The notes under the pieces: model-generated
The model's database searches: none
Told to the model about the DNA's origin: nothing
The model's input: only the letters and a program-made list of their open reading frames with translations
Assembly: GCA_964019335.1 (NCBI GenBank)
Contig: OZ025709.1
Span: 372,001 to 436,000, forward strand
Direction: 5' to 3'
DNA from: Diplonema japonicum
Taxonomy: Eukaryota > Euglenozoa > Diplonemea > Diplonemida > Diplonemidae
DNA length: 64,000 nucleotides
Translations under genes and position numbers: made by a program
Part shown: piece after piece, positions 9,568 through 19,625 of the stretch
How positions within the stretch are numbered: the first letter of the stretch is position 1
Layout: the number at the start of each line of letters is the position of its first letter

Positions 9568-10635
9568 TCACCCCTCTCGTCGGAGGGCCCTATTACCTCT
9601 TTTACCAATGAAAGAAAGATTGGTCATCGCATTCAAGTCGATGGTTTCACGTATTTTGCACCCTGCCAAGAAGAAATCACCAATGGAAGAAAGATTGGTC
9701 ATCGCTTTCAAGTCGATGGCTTCTAGGCTTTCGCACTCATACAAGAAGTAACCACCAATGGAATAAAGATTGGTCATCGCTTTCAAATCGATGGTTTCTA
9801 GGCTTTCGCACCCTGACAAGAAGAAACCACCAATGGAATTAAGATTGGTCATCGCTTTCAAGTCGATGGTTTCTAGGTTTTCGCACCCTGACAAGAAGCT
9901 ATCACCGATGGAAGAAACATTAACCATCGCTTTCAAATCGATGGTCTCCAGTTTTTTGCACTCTGACAAGAAGCAATCATCAATGGAAGAAATATTGGTC
10001 ATTGCTTTCAAGTCGATGGTTTCTAGGTTCTTGCACCCATACAGGAAGCAAACACCAATGGAAGAAATGTTGGTCATCGCTTTCAAATCGATGGTTTCTA
10101 GATTTTCGCACTCATCCAAGAAGCGATGACCAATGGAAGAAACATTGGGGAGGATGAGATCAACAGACGTCAGGTGCTTGCAATCTAGAAGAAAAGCATC
10201 GTCTATACTTACAACACAGCCTGTGGGGTTGGTGACAATGAGGAACCGAAGTCCAGAAGGAAGGTCACTGCTGCTCATGGACAAGACTTCGACAGGTGGA
10301 GAGTCCCCCACCTCCACCACCAGAACCAGCTCAGGGTCAGCTGACACAAGCCCCTCAAGCTCCGAAACCACATCTGAGCTCTTAAGCTCCTCCAGCTGAA
10401 CGGTTCTCATCTTCGCCTCCACATGGACCACGCTGCCCTCCACGAGCCCAAGTTCCTGAACTTCCTCACCCCCGTTCCTGTCCAGGACCTCTCCCTCCCA
10501 GACCAATTTGAACTTGCCTTCGAGTAAACCAGCAGCACACCCCGCCTTCTTGTACAGGATCCCAATTGTCTCCGTCCCTGCCACTTCCACATCGTGAACC
10601 CCAGCTTTCGTCTTCACAAACACTGTGATGCTCAT
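9568..10635 (-). CDS. Ubiquitin-like domain plus leucine-rich repeat protein, copy 2
   Basis: The protein has 355 residues and no intron. The architecture is that of the 5451-6356 gene: a ubiquitin-like domain (residues 1 to about 75), a linker, then about eight 25-residue LRRs (NLETIDLKAMTN.SSIG..FL). It has roughly two more repeats than copy 1, and the C-terminus again ends ..REG. I chose the ATG at 10635 because it is the one shared with copy 1, although the frame stays open further upstream through low-complexity DNA. The N-terminal 160 residues appear identical to copy 1 while the repeats differ. The pair is a recent duplication now separated by a pogo element. Confidence 0.8.
   Translation of the reverse strand: MSITVFVKTKAGVHDVEVAGTETIGILYKKAGCAAGLLEGKFKLVWEGEVLDRNGGEEVQELGLVEGSVVHVEAKMRTVQLEELKSSDVVSELEGLVSADPELVLVVEVGDSPPVEVLSMSSSDLPSGLRFLIVTNPTGCVVSIDDAFLLDCKHLTSVDLILPNVSSIGHRFLDECENLETIDLKAMTNISSIGVCFLYGCKNLETIDLKAMTNISSIDDCFLSECKKLETIDLKAMVNVSSIGDSFLSGCENLETIDLKAMTNLNSIGGFFLSGCESLETIDLKAMTNLYSIGGYFLYECESLEAIDLKAMTNLSSIGDFFLAGCKIRETIDLNAMTNLSFIGKRGNRALRREG
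9600..10145 (-). repeat. 75-bp coding repeats of the LRR array, copy 2
   Basis: A 75-bp period is visible directly: GGTCATCGC falls at 9622 and again at 9697. Each unit encodes one 25-residue LRR. Confidence 0.8.
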
Positions 10636-10715
10636 TTTTTCTTTTTTTTTCTTCCTTCTCTTCTTCAATCCTCGACCCCCAACCTGAAATTTTATTTGAG
10701 GAAACTCTGCCCCCC
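10140..10715 (-). repeat. Duplicated block shared with 5861-6440
   Basis: Same block as described at 5861-6440. The copies diverge again after the C-tract at about 10711-10729. Confidence 0.85.
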
Positions 10716-10729
10716 CCCCCCCCCCCCCA

Positions 10730-10843
10730 GGGCTATACAAGCATTTTTTTTGAAAATAAGGAAACGGAAACGTTTCCTTACTTTAAAGCCGTTTCCTTAA
10801 GAAGGAACACGCTTCCTCTGAAAAAGGAAACGCGTTTCCTTAA
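10730..10843. repeat. GGAAACG palindromic repeat, left part
   Basis: The stretch contains AAGGAAACGGAAACGTTTCC and further inverted copies of GGAAACG. It resumes at 11991 after the piggyBac insertion, and a related copy lies at 57165-57262, sharing GGCTAT next to a C/G tract and CAAGCATTTTTT. Confidence 0.55.
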
Positions 10844-11986
10844 CCCTTATCCGCCCAACGACTCATTTTGGGTTTGTTCCCTGTATCCATCCAAACCAAA
10901 GTCTTGGACCGGTTTCCATGAAAAAAAGATGGGATGGAAAGATTTAGAAAATCTGCGCTAAATGCGCTATTTGTACCCACCCATCTGAAACTTCATAGCT
11001 TCAACCCAGAACAGGGGGTACCGAGACACTGGGTGACACCCAAAATATGGGTATTTTCCTAATTTTTCTTGATTTTTTCCCTCTGAATTTCTTTTTGAGT
11101 CACTCGCGGACAGTTCCCAGCCAAAGAACAGGGGGAAGAGGAAGAAGCAGCCTCTATCACATCGTCGATGTTGACAGCTTAGAAAGAAGGAGATGAGGAA
11201 CTACCTTGAGGAATGGGGGGTCGATGAATCGATGGTTCAAGAGGGGAGAGAACCAAACCGCCGGCACATGGCAAGATGGCTATGGATTCGTGCCAGACTT
11301 CGTTTTTTCAACGCCACGCAGTACTTTTTTTTCAGCTATTCAACGACGCAGTGATCGATTACTTGATCGAGCAAATCAAAGTACACGAAGCGAAGATTAA
11401 CCAAGTAACCTCAGAACGGAAGGAATGAGTTTTTGAAGTGGATTGAGTTTGTCATACTCATGGGGAACAGGCTCCTCTCCGCATGCGAGAACGAAGGTGA
11501 TCATTTGTATATTGACAACTGGTATAGCGGTGGTAGGTGTTCAGCTCTTCCATGAGTTGAAGGGCGTGGGGATATACTGCTGTGGAACGATTCGCAAAAA
11601 TAGGCGGGATCAATGCACCTCCATGGCCCGAAAACATTTTAAACATTTAGTGGAATGAACGCAGATTTTCAAGATCTTTGTTTTGAGACAGATGTGCAAG
11701 AACAGAGGCAGAATAGCCACAGGACAGGCCTGAAAAGGAAGATTTCTGGGTGCTGGTAAGGCTGAAATCACTGTTGTGGGACCACCTACTCATGACCCCG
11801 CTTCTTATTGATCGAAATCACAAAGTTTTTAGTGGAATGAACGCAGATTTTAAATACTTTCAAATGCGTACCTCGAACCAAAAGATAACTTCAAGACCAG
11901 CATGTCCGGCCCATGCCAACAAGGGACCAAAAGCGGGAAAATCCAAAAATCAATTAACCCCCCCCCCCCCCCCGGGCTGATGAGGG
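10844..11986 (+). mobile_element. piggyBac-like transposon, decayed copy
   Basis: The 1143-bp element is flanked on both sides by TTAA (10840-10843 and 11987-11990), the piggyBac target. Its ends are CCCTTATCCGCCC on the left and GGGCTGATGAGGG on the right, which match as inverted repeats at 11 of 13 positions. The interior contains fragments of a piggyBac transposase. A 22-bp direct repeat (AGTGGAATGAACGCAGATTTT and neighbours, near 11648 and 11829) suggests an internal duplication. It is inserted inside the GGAAACG repeat. Confidence 0.82.
11310..11660 (+). pseudogene. piggyBac transposase fragments
   Basis: Fragments typical of the family appear in different frames: LFNDAVIDYLIEQI (about 11335-11380), KWIEFVILMG (about 11435), HLYIDNWYSGG (about 11505-11535) and LFHELKGVGIYCCGTIRKNRR (about 11540-11603). 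Intact enzymes have several hundred residues with a DDD triad. Most of the catalytic domain is missing here, so it is inactive. Confidence 0.75.
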
Positions 11987-11990
11987 TTAA

Positions 11991-12055
11991 GTATCTGGAA
12001 AAAAAAAATAAGGAAACGGAAACGGAAACGGAAAACGTTTCCCCCGTTTCTTGCC
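11991..12055. repeat. GGAAACG repeat, right part
   Basis: ATAAGGAAACGGAAACGG directly follows the right TTAA of the piggyBac element and looks like the continuation of the repeat at 10730-10843. Confidence 0.5.
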
Positions 12056-12123
12056 AGTTTTGCCTCCAATTCATATATGAAAAATTAACTCATTTTTATT
12101 TTCTTTTTTTTTTTTTAAAACAG

Positions 12124-12960
12124 TCAAGCCCTCTTCCGAGAGAGGAGCTCCGGGCACAGGGCGTCCGCAATATTCCCAACCAAGCCGATGTTATAGATGT
12201 TTGTGGCGTGCTGAGCGCGAAGTTTCGCCCTCTTCATCGATTCGTACGCTGTCTCGTTCATGAAAACACCCAAAAGGGTGGTCCAGAGGAGGATACCTAT
12301 GAGGATCGAAAATACCACACAACAAGAGATAATTAGCAGGGTGGCTGCCCCGGTGGGGGTGTGGAAGAACCTGTTCAAAGAGTTCTGGATAGAAGCCAGC
12401 CGCGACAAGTGATTAGACCGCGAAGGGTGGATGTAAGAGATGGTACCACCTATGACAGACGCGAAGACATGGAAATTCTCCAAATGGCAAAGCTGTTTTT
12501 CGTTGTACTTACAGGCGTTCGTGTAGATAGAAATATATGTAAGATAGGCGCCGTATGTACAAATGAAAAGCTTGAGGCCAAGAAAGCCTATGAAGATTCG
12601 CAGATTTTTAGAACCCACGTCGTTTGCGATCCATATGCAGTGGTGATCAAAGCGTTGCACACACCGGCCGCACTCCCAGCAGTGTTTGGTCCTAGCAGCC
12701 CTTACAACTTCGCATTCTTCACACATTCTTCCTTCTTCATATACTATATGGTCGTACTCATAGTCGGCTGTGCCCTCTCCCTTGATCTCTCCCGGGTTGC
12801 TCCATGCAGCCCACGCGTGCAGCATCACAGAAACCCCAGCGATTACTTTTCTGCTGACGTTCCCCTCTTCCACCTCTATTAATGAGAAATACATCACCAT
12901 CAATGTGTATGTGATACAGGCCAATGTGATTGCTGGCCCAGTGGATGGCTGCGACTTCAT
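12124..12960 (-). CDS. DHHC-type protein S-palmitoyltransferase
   Basis: The protein has 278 residues and no intron. The zinc-binding DHHC domain spans about residues 80-125: C80, C83, RTKHC at 90-94, C97, C100 and the catalytic D105-H106-H107-C108, followed by W110 and N113. The family transfers palmitate from CoA to cysteines of substrate proteins at Golgi, ER or plasma membranes. Hydrophobic segments flank the domain (about 10-28, 38-55, 122-145 and a longer one near 215-240), consistent with the usual four-pass topology. The ATG at 12960 follows directly on a long A tract. The C-terminal tail is short. Substrates cannot be told from sequence. Confidence 0.93.
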   Translation of the reverse strand: MKSQPSTGPAITLACITYTLMVMYFSLIEVEEGNVSRKVIAGVSVMLHAWAAWSNPGEIKGEGTADYEYDHIVYEEGRMCEECEVVRAARTKHCWECGRCVQRFDHHCIWIANDVGSKNLRIFIGFLGLKLFICTYGAYLTYISIYTNACKYNEKQLCHLENFHVFASVIGGTISYIHPSRSNHLSRLASIQNSLNRFFHTPTGAATLLIISCCVVFSILIGILLWTTLLGVFMNETAYESMKRAKLRAQHATNIYNIGLVGNIADALCPELLSRKRA

Positions 12961-13244
12961 TTTTTTTTTTTTTTTTTTTTTCCCTCCTTCTTATTTTTTC
13001 CCACTTTTCTTTTTTTCCCCTTTTTTTTTTTGAAGGTTTGGGGGAAAAAAAAAAAAAAAAGGAGAAAAAAAAAAAAAAAAAAAACGGTCATTATTGTACC
13101 TTCGGCACACCGATAGGGGCGGTGGGGGGGGGGGGGGGGGAGGGGAGTTTTTATTATTACCCATCAAGGCTTTTTTTTTTAAAAAATTGATAAAAATGGT
13201 GAGGTGGGGAAGAAAATAAAAAGGGGACCCCCCCCCCCCCCAAC

Positions 13245-13580
13245 TCACTCCTTTTTCACTTCTTCCTTTTTCACTTCCTCCTTTTTCATTTCTTCCTTTT
13301 TCACTTCTTCCTTTTTCACTTCTTCCCTTTTCACTTCTTCCCTTTTCACATCTTCTCCACAGGATTCTTGGGTTCTATTTCTTCTTCGCTGTCGGATTCT
13401 TTTGCGTTTTCTTGCTCCATCCTTCTCCTTCGGTTCCTCCGGAATTTTCATATCCTTGAAGTCGAAACACATAGCCGATAGTGCTTTGAGACATATAGGA
13501 GAATATCGGCTTTGAACATATGCAGATTGAGCAAGTTGTTTGTACTGGTCACTATCGCTGGGGTCTGAACTAGCCTGACG
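13245..13580 (-). pseudogene. Short frame ending in a VKKEE repeat, possible gene fragment
   Basis: On the minus strand an open frame reads ..SDSDQYKQLAQSAYVQSRYS.., then a very basic stretch (RKRKRIRQRRRNR) and finally about seven copies of a 15-bp unit encoding V-K-K/R-E-E, ending at a stop at 13245. No clear start exists, since the frame is closed upstream near 13590. The non-repetitive part looks coding. It may be the last exon of a gene whose remainder was displaced, or a remnant. The family is not recognised. Confidence 0.3.
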
Positions 13581-13589
13581 ATGGCAGCC

Positions 13590-14287
13590 TTGGATAAGAA
13601 CCTAGAAGGGATTTTTTCCCCCCCCCCAAATATGAGAACACTTTTTTTGGCACTTCCGAAAATTTGTTTCGATTATTTGAGCAAAAAAAAAAAGATGTTA
13701 TTGAAGGGAACCTGCAGTACAGGATCGCCTAAAAAAAGGGCAGCATGCAACCATAGGAAGATGACATATATGGTGCTCAAGCGCACTTGTGACCCGGTGG
13801 GTACCTGGGTACAACCCAGGGTCGGGTTACTGTTAAGTACTAAGCGAAAAATATGGTGTCGCATAGCCCCCGAAAATCCGGTTTTTACAGCATATATATA
13901 TATATATATTTTTTTTTTTTTGGCATTTTCAAGGGATTCTAAGGGATTTTGGCCTAACATGGCCTTTTTTTCAGAAAAACCAAGTCTTAACACTTGCCCA
14001 TCTGCTGAGGTTTTTTTTTCTTTTTTTTTTTTTTGCACTCACTAAAACTTAAAAGGTAAAAATTTTGCTTTTTTAAGGGGGGTTTAAAGGGATTTTAGCC
14101 TTAAATAGGCCAAAATGGCGCTTTAAGGGAAAGTACAGCCCACCCAAAATGACCCCAAAAGTTTCACAGCGTGCAACGAAGCACGAACTACCTTTTAAAA
14201 AAATGGGGTCTGGGTTATTTGTAACTTCCAAAATTGAATCGTTTACCAAAAAAAAAAAAAAAAAAAAAACCAAAAAAGAAACCATTC

Positions 14288-14328
<41 letters not shown>

Positions 14329-14950
14329 ATTCTGTTAACTGAATCGTCCAATACTACCTATAGGCGCTCTTGCGAGCCAACGTGCCAAAATAAAATAGGC
14401 TAAACTCGCACACTGGTGTGAGCTTCAAGGGAGCTAAACGTTTCAGACATTGCGTGCCACACCCATAGGCCTCACGACCGGGGAGGGGGACATTTATCTT
14501 TCGCCCGTAAGCTAGAGTGCGCATGCATCCCCAGCTCGCTTTGGGAGGTGTTGCCAACACCTGGGTCGCTTCGCGGTCCGACCTGCTGCCCAATTCAAAG
14601 CGCGGTTGCGGTGAATCCAAGCCCCCTAAGCATCGACACGAATAACAAAGGGGTTTGTTACGCCGGGATATCTTGTTCACCAATGCTCCATACCCCCCTG
14701 TTGCCAGTTCGCCGGATGAGCATACTGCTGGGACTTCCACTCATCCGTTGCCCGGTGGGTACCACGAGGAGGTCAGCAACAATTCTATACTTTTGGTCAC
14801 GCAGGGCCTGTTCTACATTTAGTATAGTCCAAAAAAAAAAAAAAAAAAAAAAAAAAAACATGTTTTTGCACACGTGTTTTAAAAATAAAAAAAACGGCGA
14901 GCATTTTTGACCTATATGGTGCTCAAGCTACGACAGAGCTGCTTGTTCTA
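13590..14950. other. Repeat-rich spacer
   Basis: The stretch contains A and T homopolymers of up to about 40 bp and a TA microsatellite at 13893-13908. Short repeats include ATATGGTGCTCAAGC at 13769 and 14915, and CACGAACTACC near 14185, which also occurs beside the SINE-like copy at 19650. The part at 14440-14770 has balanced composition and could be an old transposon or SINE remnant. No intact gene is seen. Confidence 0.5.
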
Positions 14951-14951
14951 C

Positions 14952-15313
14952 TTAGAAATTTAACGGGGGGGTCATTTGTGTTGACATTTTTTTTCCCGTT
15001 CTGCTTGAGCTCCATACCGATAATGAAACAGGTGTCGCATGTTCCAACTTCTGGGCGTAGATCCCCATGGCTTCAAAGTTCGACTTCATCATGGCAGCTC
15101 TCATCTTTATCACATTCCTGTCATCACTATTGGGAACCATCTTTTCAAAGAGATTATCACAATCGTCCCAGCGCTTTAAAGGATGGTGTTTGAACAGCAA
15201 GCTGAGGTAAAAGTACTCTCTTCTTTTAATAGGGTGGCTCGACAGGAGTGTCAATCCTAGTCTCATAGGGCACTTTTTCAGTTTGCTGATCCGCTCCTTG
15301 ATATTGAACTGTG

Positions 15314-15358
<45 letters not shown>

Positions 15359-15612
15359 AAACGTACCCTCGACCCCAAGCTCTTAAACACCATCTTCTTC
15401 GTTCTATTGATATACCTTGCATCTTGGAACGCCACATCCCATACTTTTCTGGCCATGTTCGGTGTTGGCTGCAACCCTAGCTTCATCATATATTGACACG
15501 AATCTTCGATTTCGGACAACTTTGTGAGTCCCACAAACCTTTCGATGGCCATCTTACTTGGCTCACGGGTCTTTGCCACTTTGGCACACCGGACAATTGT
15601 TCGAGACAACAT
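14952..15612 (-). CDS. Unrecognised 200-residue helical protein, one intron
   Basis: Exons are 15367-15612 and 14952-15308, with a 58-bp intron at 15309-15366 (donor GTACGT, an A tract, then a CA repeat and acceptor CACAG). Joined they give 200 residues beginning MLSRTIVRCAKVAKTREPSK. The Arg/Ser-rich, acid-free start is compatible with a mitochondrial targeting peptide. The rest looks alpha-helical and basic (SEIEDSCQYMMKLGLQPTP has the flavour of a PPR helix pair), but I cannot assign a family. The last 20 residues are polar and may be mis-predicted if another intron starts at the GTATGG near 15010. Possibly an organellar RNA-related protein; that is a guess. Confidence 0.55.
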
Positions 15613-15732
15613 TTTCCCCCCTCCTCCCACCTTTTCGTTTCCCTTTATTTTTTTTTTTCGCACTTAAGGGGGGGGGTAAAAATAAAACGTGGGAACACAT
15701 TTCTTTTTTTTTTTTTTTTTTTTTTGCCTCTC

Positions 15733-18700
15733 TCATAAACAACCCATTTCTTGGTTTGCAACCGCTGCTTGTTTATACCTGGACAACGGGAGGCCAAATG
15801 CCTTGACGAACTCGTGTTGGACCCTCGATTTCAACGAAGGTGTGACCTTGACTTTCGGATAGTGATCCGCATCAATTGGTTGCGGTGCAGAAGGTATCGA
15901 AGAAGGTGTCTTCACCATCATGTTTGAAACCGGGGCGAAAACGGTTTGCGATCGTGCCACGGGTCCGGTAACAGGATGGCGAAGGACCTCGGGGACCCAA
16001 AAAGAAGGAAGCGCTAGTTCTCGCGACGCAGCAGCAGCAGCAGCAGGGTAGTCGACGATACCCCGAAGAGGAAGCGGCATCTCCATCTCCACAGCCGCCT
16101 CACTGTTTGCAACAGAATAGTCAACAGAGAGTGACTCACCCGTTACAGTTTTCACTGTTTGCCGCAACACCTCAGTGAAACCGTCTAGCGCCGACTGAAG
16201 CATCCAAAACTCAACCGCCCTGCTCAGTTCCGTGTTGATCACAGCGCGCAACACTTCACAGTTCAACAGTACAGCCGTTTGTTGGAGCGACACTACAACG
16301 GTTCGCATCTCCTTCCGTATTCCTTCATTCAACCCTACAACAGGCTGCTTCAGAGTTCCCAACAACCGAGGGACGTATCCGTGAAATGACTTTCCTTGAG
16401 GCATATTCGAACCGGGGAAGATGTTCCTCAACCGTTTCATCGAGTCTGTGACTGTCTGTACATCGTGCTTCATCGGAGGAGCAGGGACCGCCACAGGCGT
16501 TCTGTCCACAGAAGGAATCACCGGTGAGGATGATTGCAATGGAACCAACTGCCCCTGAGACGGACATCTAGGTATAACGTTCAACCATTTTGGTAAATAA
16601 ACGTCAGCGGACACATCATCAGCACCCATCGTGTTTGAAAATCCACAACAAGCACACACCGTCCGTTCCTTCCACCATTGTGTAGGAGGAGGGAGAGGGA
16701 CCGATGGTAGTGGTAACGGAAGCGATGTGGATGGAGGTGGTGTTGCAGACAACGGTGCAGGGGTTAGGCATGTTATTTCGCTTCCCGGAGGCGTGGTCTC
16801 GGGTTGCGTCATGGTTCCGATGTCTTTACGGGTGATGCATGCGGAGTTGGTTCCCTCCCCTTCTTCGTACGATAACGTTCTTTGCCGGACGATTTCGTTT
16901 TTCTTGTTCTCGCTGCCGTCGTTCAAGACAGCCACGGCGCCTGCCGACACAGCTTGCGTCATGGCCTTTTCGACAAGGTGCTGCGTCGCAACCAAACTGT
17001 TATCAGCGGATGGTGTCGGGGCGATCACAGGTTCCTTCTTGATTACGACAAGTAATGGTGTCATGATTGTGTGTTCGGTTTCCGTCAACAGTGTTGGTGG
17101 GGTGATGGTGTCCCTCATCGTGGTTATCGTGGTTTCCTCAACACTCTCCTCGCTTCTGAAGCTGGCCCCTCCCAATGATAGCACGCTTGGCGACCTGTCA
17201 GCAAATGAAGTCGATTGTTGCCTTGACACCACCGACGATGTCCGGTAAAATGTCCCTTCTACCTCTCCCAAAAGGTTTTGCCGTTGTTGTTGCTGTTGCC
17301 GCTGCTGCCTGGAATGGTATACTGTCCGTTTCTTCTTGGCAGTGGGCAGAACGGAGCTTTTCTTCATTAGAACTTCGTTCTCCGCCTTGATTTTTTCCAT
17401 GTCCTGGATCTGTTCGGATAGCTTCTCGATCTTTACCTGTTCCTCCTTGAACTCCTCGGCGGCCTTGGTGTCACCTGTTGAGATTTTGCTTACAATCGAG
17501 TAGACGGTTTTGGGAAGCCTTCCTTGAAGGTGCCCCCATCTCGATCTCCATTCTTTCCGTTCGAGCTCCCACCGGGCCTTGTCGATGTTGTGAGATTTTA
17601 TCACTTCACGGGCTTTGTGTCTGTCTTTGACAACTCGCGCTCGGAGTCTTTTGTCGATCCGTTCCAAGGAAACCACCAATGACATGACGTCGGTCAGTTC
17701 AGGTTCCTCGCTCTCATGGTCGGGTCTGGGGGGCTCGCCGTCTTCAGTGTCGTAGTTTTTTAGTATAATGCCGTACTTGTCCACGAGGATGCGAACTTTT
17801 CTGGTGAGGAGGTTCACGTCCGCCTTCAGCTCTCTGATTTTGACGGCTGGAGGAGGTTCTGCTGTTGCTTCCTTATCGTCGCCGGTGTCCTCCCCCGGGA
17901 GCTCGAGGCCGTTCTTTTCAATGTGGTTGCGAAAGTTTCCGAGGAGGTGCTCCAGGCTGTCGATTTTGATCTGCGATGCGATGCACTCCGCCCGCCACGC
18001 AGCCGTTTCAACTTTGACAGTTGTCAGTTGAGTTTGCATTGAATTCACTTCTGCGATATATGCTGGGTCGCTCTCTCCCAACAGTGGAGGGTTGTCGTTA
18101 AACTCGTGGGGCATGACACGGAGCTTCCTGGGTCCGGAGGGTGATGAACTGAGTGTTGAATAGTGGGTACGATCTTCCACAGCGCTGACGGCTTTTAGGG
18201 TGGCGATTTGAGAGCGGAATTTCATTGTGGAATCCTCCAGACTGCGCTCGAGATTTTTGAGCTTTTCAGCTTTTTTCAGGTTCTCATCGCGAAGGTCTTC
18301 TACCACCTCATCTTGGGTTTGGATGCTGGCGGTGAGTTCCTCGTTCGTTTGTGTAAGGTTCGCGACGGTTTCCGTTAAGCTTTTCACGTCGAGGCTGCTT
18401 TGCAACTTCTCCCCGTTCAGTCGGAGAAATTCGTTTGTAAACCTTGTGGACAGGTCTTGCATGTCATTCTCAAGAGACGTGCACCTTTCCTTGAATTCTT
18501 CAAGTGTTTCCATTGCAGCGTTCAGCTGGTTTTGAACCTCGATTTTCTGTGCTTCTTCGCTCTTCCATCTGTGAAGAAGTTCTTGCAACTGATGTTTTGG
18601 GTCGTCCGTGGGCTGGCTGGTGTCACCGCCGTTTCCCCCGTTCGGCTCCATAATGTTTAGAAAATCGAAGAGAGAGAAGACGCCAACGTCAACATTCTCA

Positions 18701-19137
18701 GAACAGTTAGTTTTAGCGGTCAGGTTTTCGCGTAGAATGCAGACTTCTTGATATAAGGTTTTTCTGATGTAGTTTATGATCTCGGCTCTGCGTTGTAAAG
18801 TGCCTTCTGCAATTCTTCTTCTGGATTCTTGTCTTTCGATTTCCAGTTTTCGTTCGTAAAGTCGTTGCTTCAAGACCGAGATCTGCTGTTGCAAGCGGTG
18901 CACCTCGTTGCCTCCCGTCAGCATCTCGGCCAGTTCGTCTCCATCGTCGAAGGGCACCCCTGCTACCAGATCGCTTAAAACCCGTCCTATTCTTACAATG
19001 CCCCTTTGCACGATGCTCAGCGAGCCGCTGCCCTCGTTCATGCGAATTTCCTCTTCCACGCACTCGCAGTGTGCCTGTACACGTTCCGCGGCTTCGATGA
19101 CAAATTCCCGTAAACTTTCGTAAGGGGGCAGTTCCAT
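15733..19137 (-). CDS. Large coiled-coil protein, family not recognised
   Basis: One uninterrupted frame of 1134 residues begins MELPPYESLREFVIEAAE. Heptad-rich coiled coils cover about residues 80-160, 195-330, 360-420 and 440-620. Then follows a Gln-rich patch (QQRQQQQQRQ), a Ser/Thr/Pro-rich disordered region of about 300 residues with a VCACCGF cysteine pair, and a C-terminal segment with a few helices. There is no signal peptide, membrane segment or motor domain. Such layouts are common in centrosomal, basal-body or flagellar scaffold proteins, and the dynein gene shows the organism has a flagellum, but this is an inference. I took the ATG at 19137 because upstream codons are only poly-A. 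Confidence 0.8.
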   Translation of the reverse strand: MELPPYESLREFVIEAAERVQAHCECVEEEIRMNEGSGSLSIVQRGIVRIGRVLSDLVAGVPFDDGDELAEMLTGGNEVHRLQQQISVLKQRLYERKLEIERQESRRRIAEGTLQRRAEIINYIRKTLYQEVCILRENLTAKTNCSENVDVGVFSLFDFLNIMEPNGGNGGDTSQPTDDPKHQLQELLHRWKSEEAQKIEVQNQLNAAMETLEEFKERCTSLENDMQDLSTRFTNEFLRLNGEKLQSSLDVKSLTETVANLTQTNEELTASIQTQDEVVEDLRDENLKKAEKLKNLERSLEDSTMKFRSQIATLKAVSAVEDRTHYSTLSSSPSGPRKLRVMPHEFNDNPPLLGESDPAYIAEVNSMQTQLTTVKVETAAWRAECIASQIKIDSLEHLLGNFRNHIEKNGLELPGEDTGDDKEATAEPPPAVKIRELKADVNLLTRKVRILVDKYGIILKNYDTEDGEPPRPDHESEEPELTDVMSLVVSLERIDKRLRARVVKDRHKAREVIKSHNIDKARWELERKEWRSRWGHLQGRLPKTVYSIVSKISTGDTKAAEEFKEEQVKIEKLSEQIQDMEKIKAENEVLMKKSSVLPTAKKKRTVYHSRQQRQQQQQRQNLLGEVEGTFYRTSSVVSRQQSTSFADRSPSVLSLGGASFRSEESVEETTITTMRDTITPPTLLTETEHTIMTPLLVVIKKEPVIAPTPSADNSLVATQHLVEKAMTQAVSAGAVAVLNDGSENKKNEIVRQRTLSYEEGEGTNSACITRKDIGTMTQPETTPPGSEITCLTPAPLSATPPPSTSLPLPLPSVPLPPPTQWWKERTVCACCGFSNTMGADDVSADVYLPKWLNVIPRCPSQGQLVPLQSSSPVIPSVDRTPVAVPAPPMKHDVQTVTDSMKRLRNIFPGSNMPQGKSFHGYVPRLLGTLKQPVVGLNEGIRKEMRTVVVSLQQTAVLLNCEVLRAVINTELSRAVEFWMLQSALDGFTEVLRQTVKTVTGESLSVDYSVANSEAAVEMEMPLPLRGIVDYPAAAAAASRELALPSFWVPEVLRHPVTGPVARSQTVFAPVSNMMVKTPSSIPSAPQPIDADHYPKVKVTPSLKSRVQHEFVKAFGLPLSRYKQAAVANQEMGCL

Positions 19138-19143
19138 TTTCTT

Positions 19144-19177
<34 letters not shown>

Positions 19178-19625
19178 AAGGACAGCAAAGGGTAGGTGGT
19201 AGAAAAAAAAAATAACAATAATATTGCATGCCAAAACTGTAACGGAAAGAAGAGAACAAAAAAAAAAAAAAAATCCCACTGGCCAGTTTAGCACATTCTA
19301 GAGAGAGGTTGTATCTTAGCGTCTCTAGTGCTTTTTTTGTTTTGTTTTTTTGTTTCCTAAAAAAACACGGGGGGGGGGGGAAAGAAAACCAGAATAGCGA
19401 ATAGGGGGGTCACTCTTTTCTTTTTTTTTCCTCTTTAATACTGTGGAGAGAAGATTGTTGGAAGAAAAATATAAAAAAAAATAAGAAGAAACGAAAAGAA
19501 ATGAACAGCTGAATATCAAACGGAGGATATTTATTTCCCCCCCCCCCGGGAATAACAAAATAAAAAGTAAAAAAAAACTCGACGAAAAAAAAAAGAAAAA
19601 AAATGGGGCTTTGATTGCAACACTA
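19138..19625. other. Homopolymer-rich spacer
   Basis: A, T, C and G runs with no recognisable gene. A tract of about 29 T lies just upstream of the coiled-coil gene. Confidence 0.5.

Noticed and set aside
13673-14740. Minus-strand open frames of about 120 codons in the repeat-rich spacer
   Set aside because: They include translated TA and A/T tracts and lack start context or domain resemblance. Part of the DNA recurs as short dispersed repeats.
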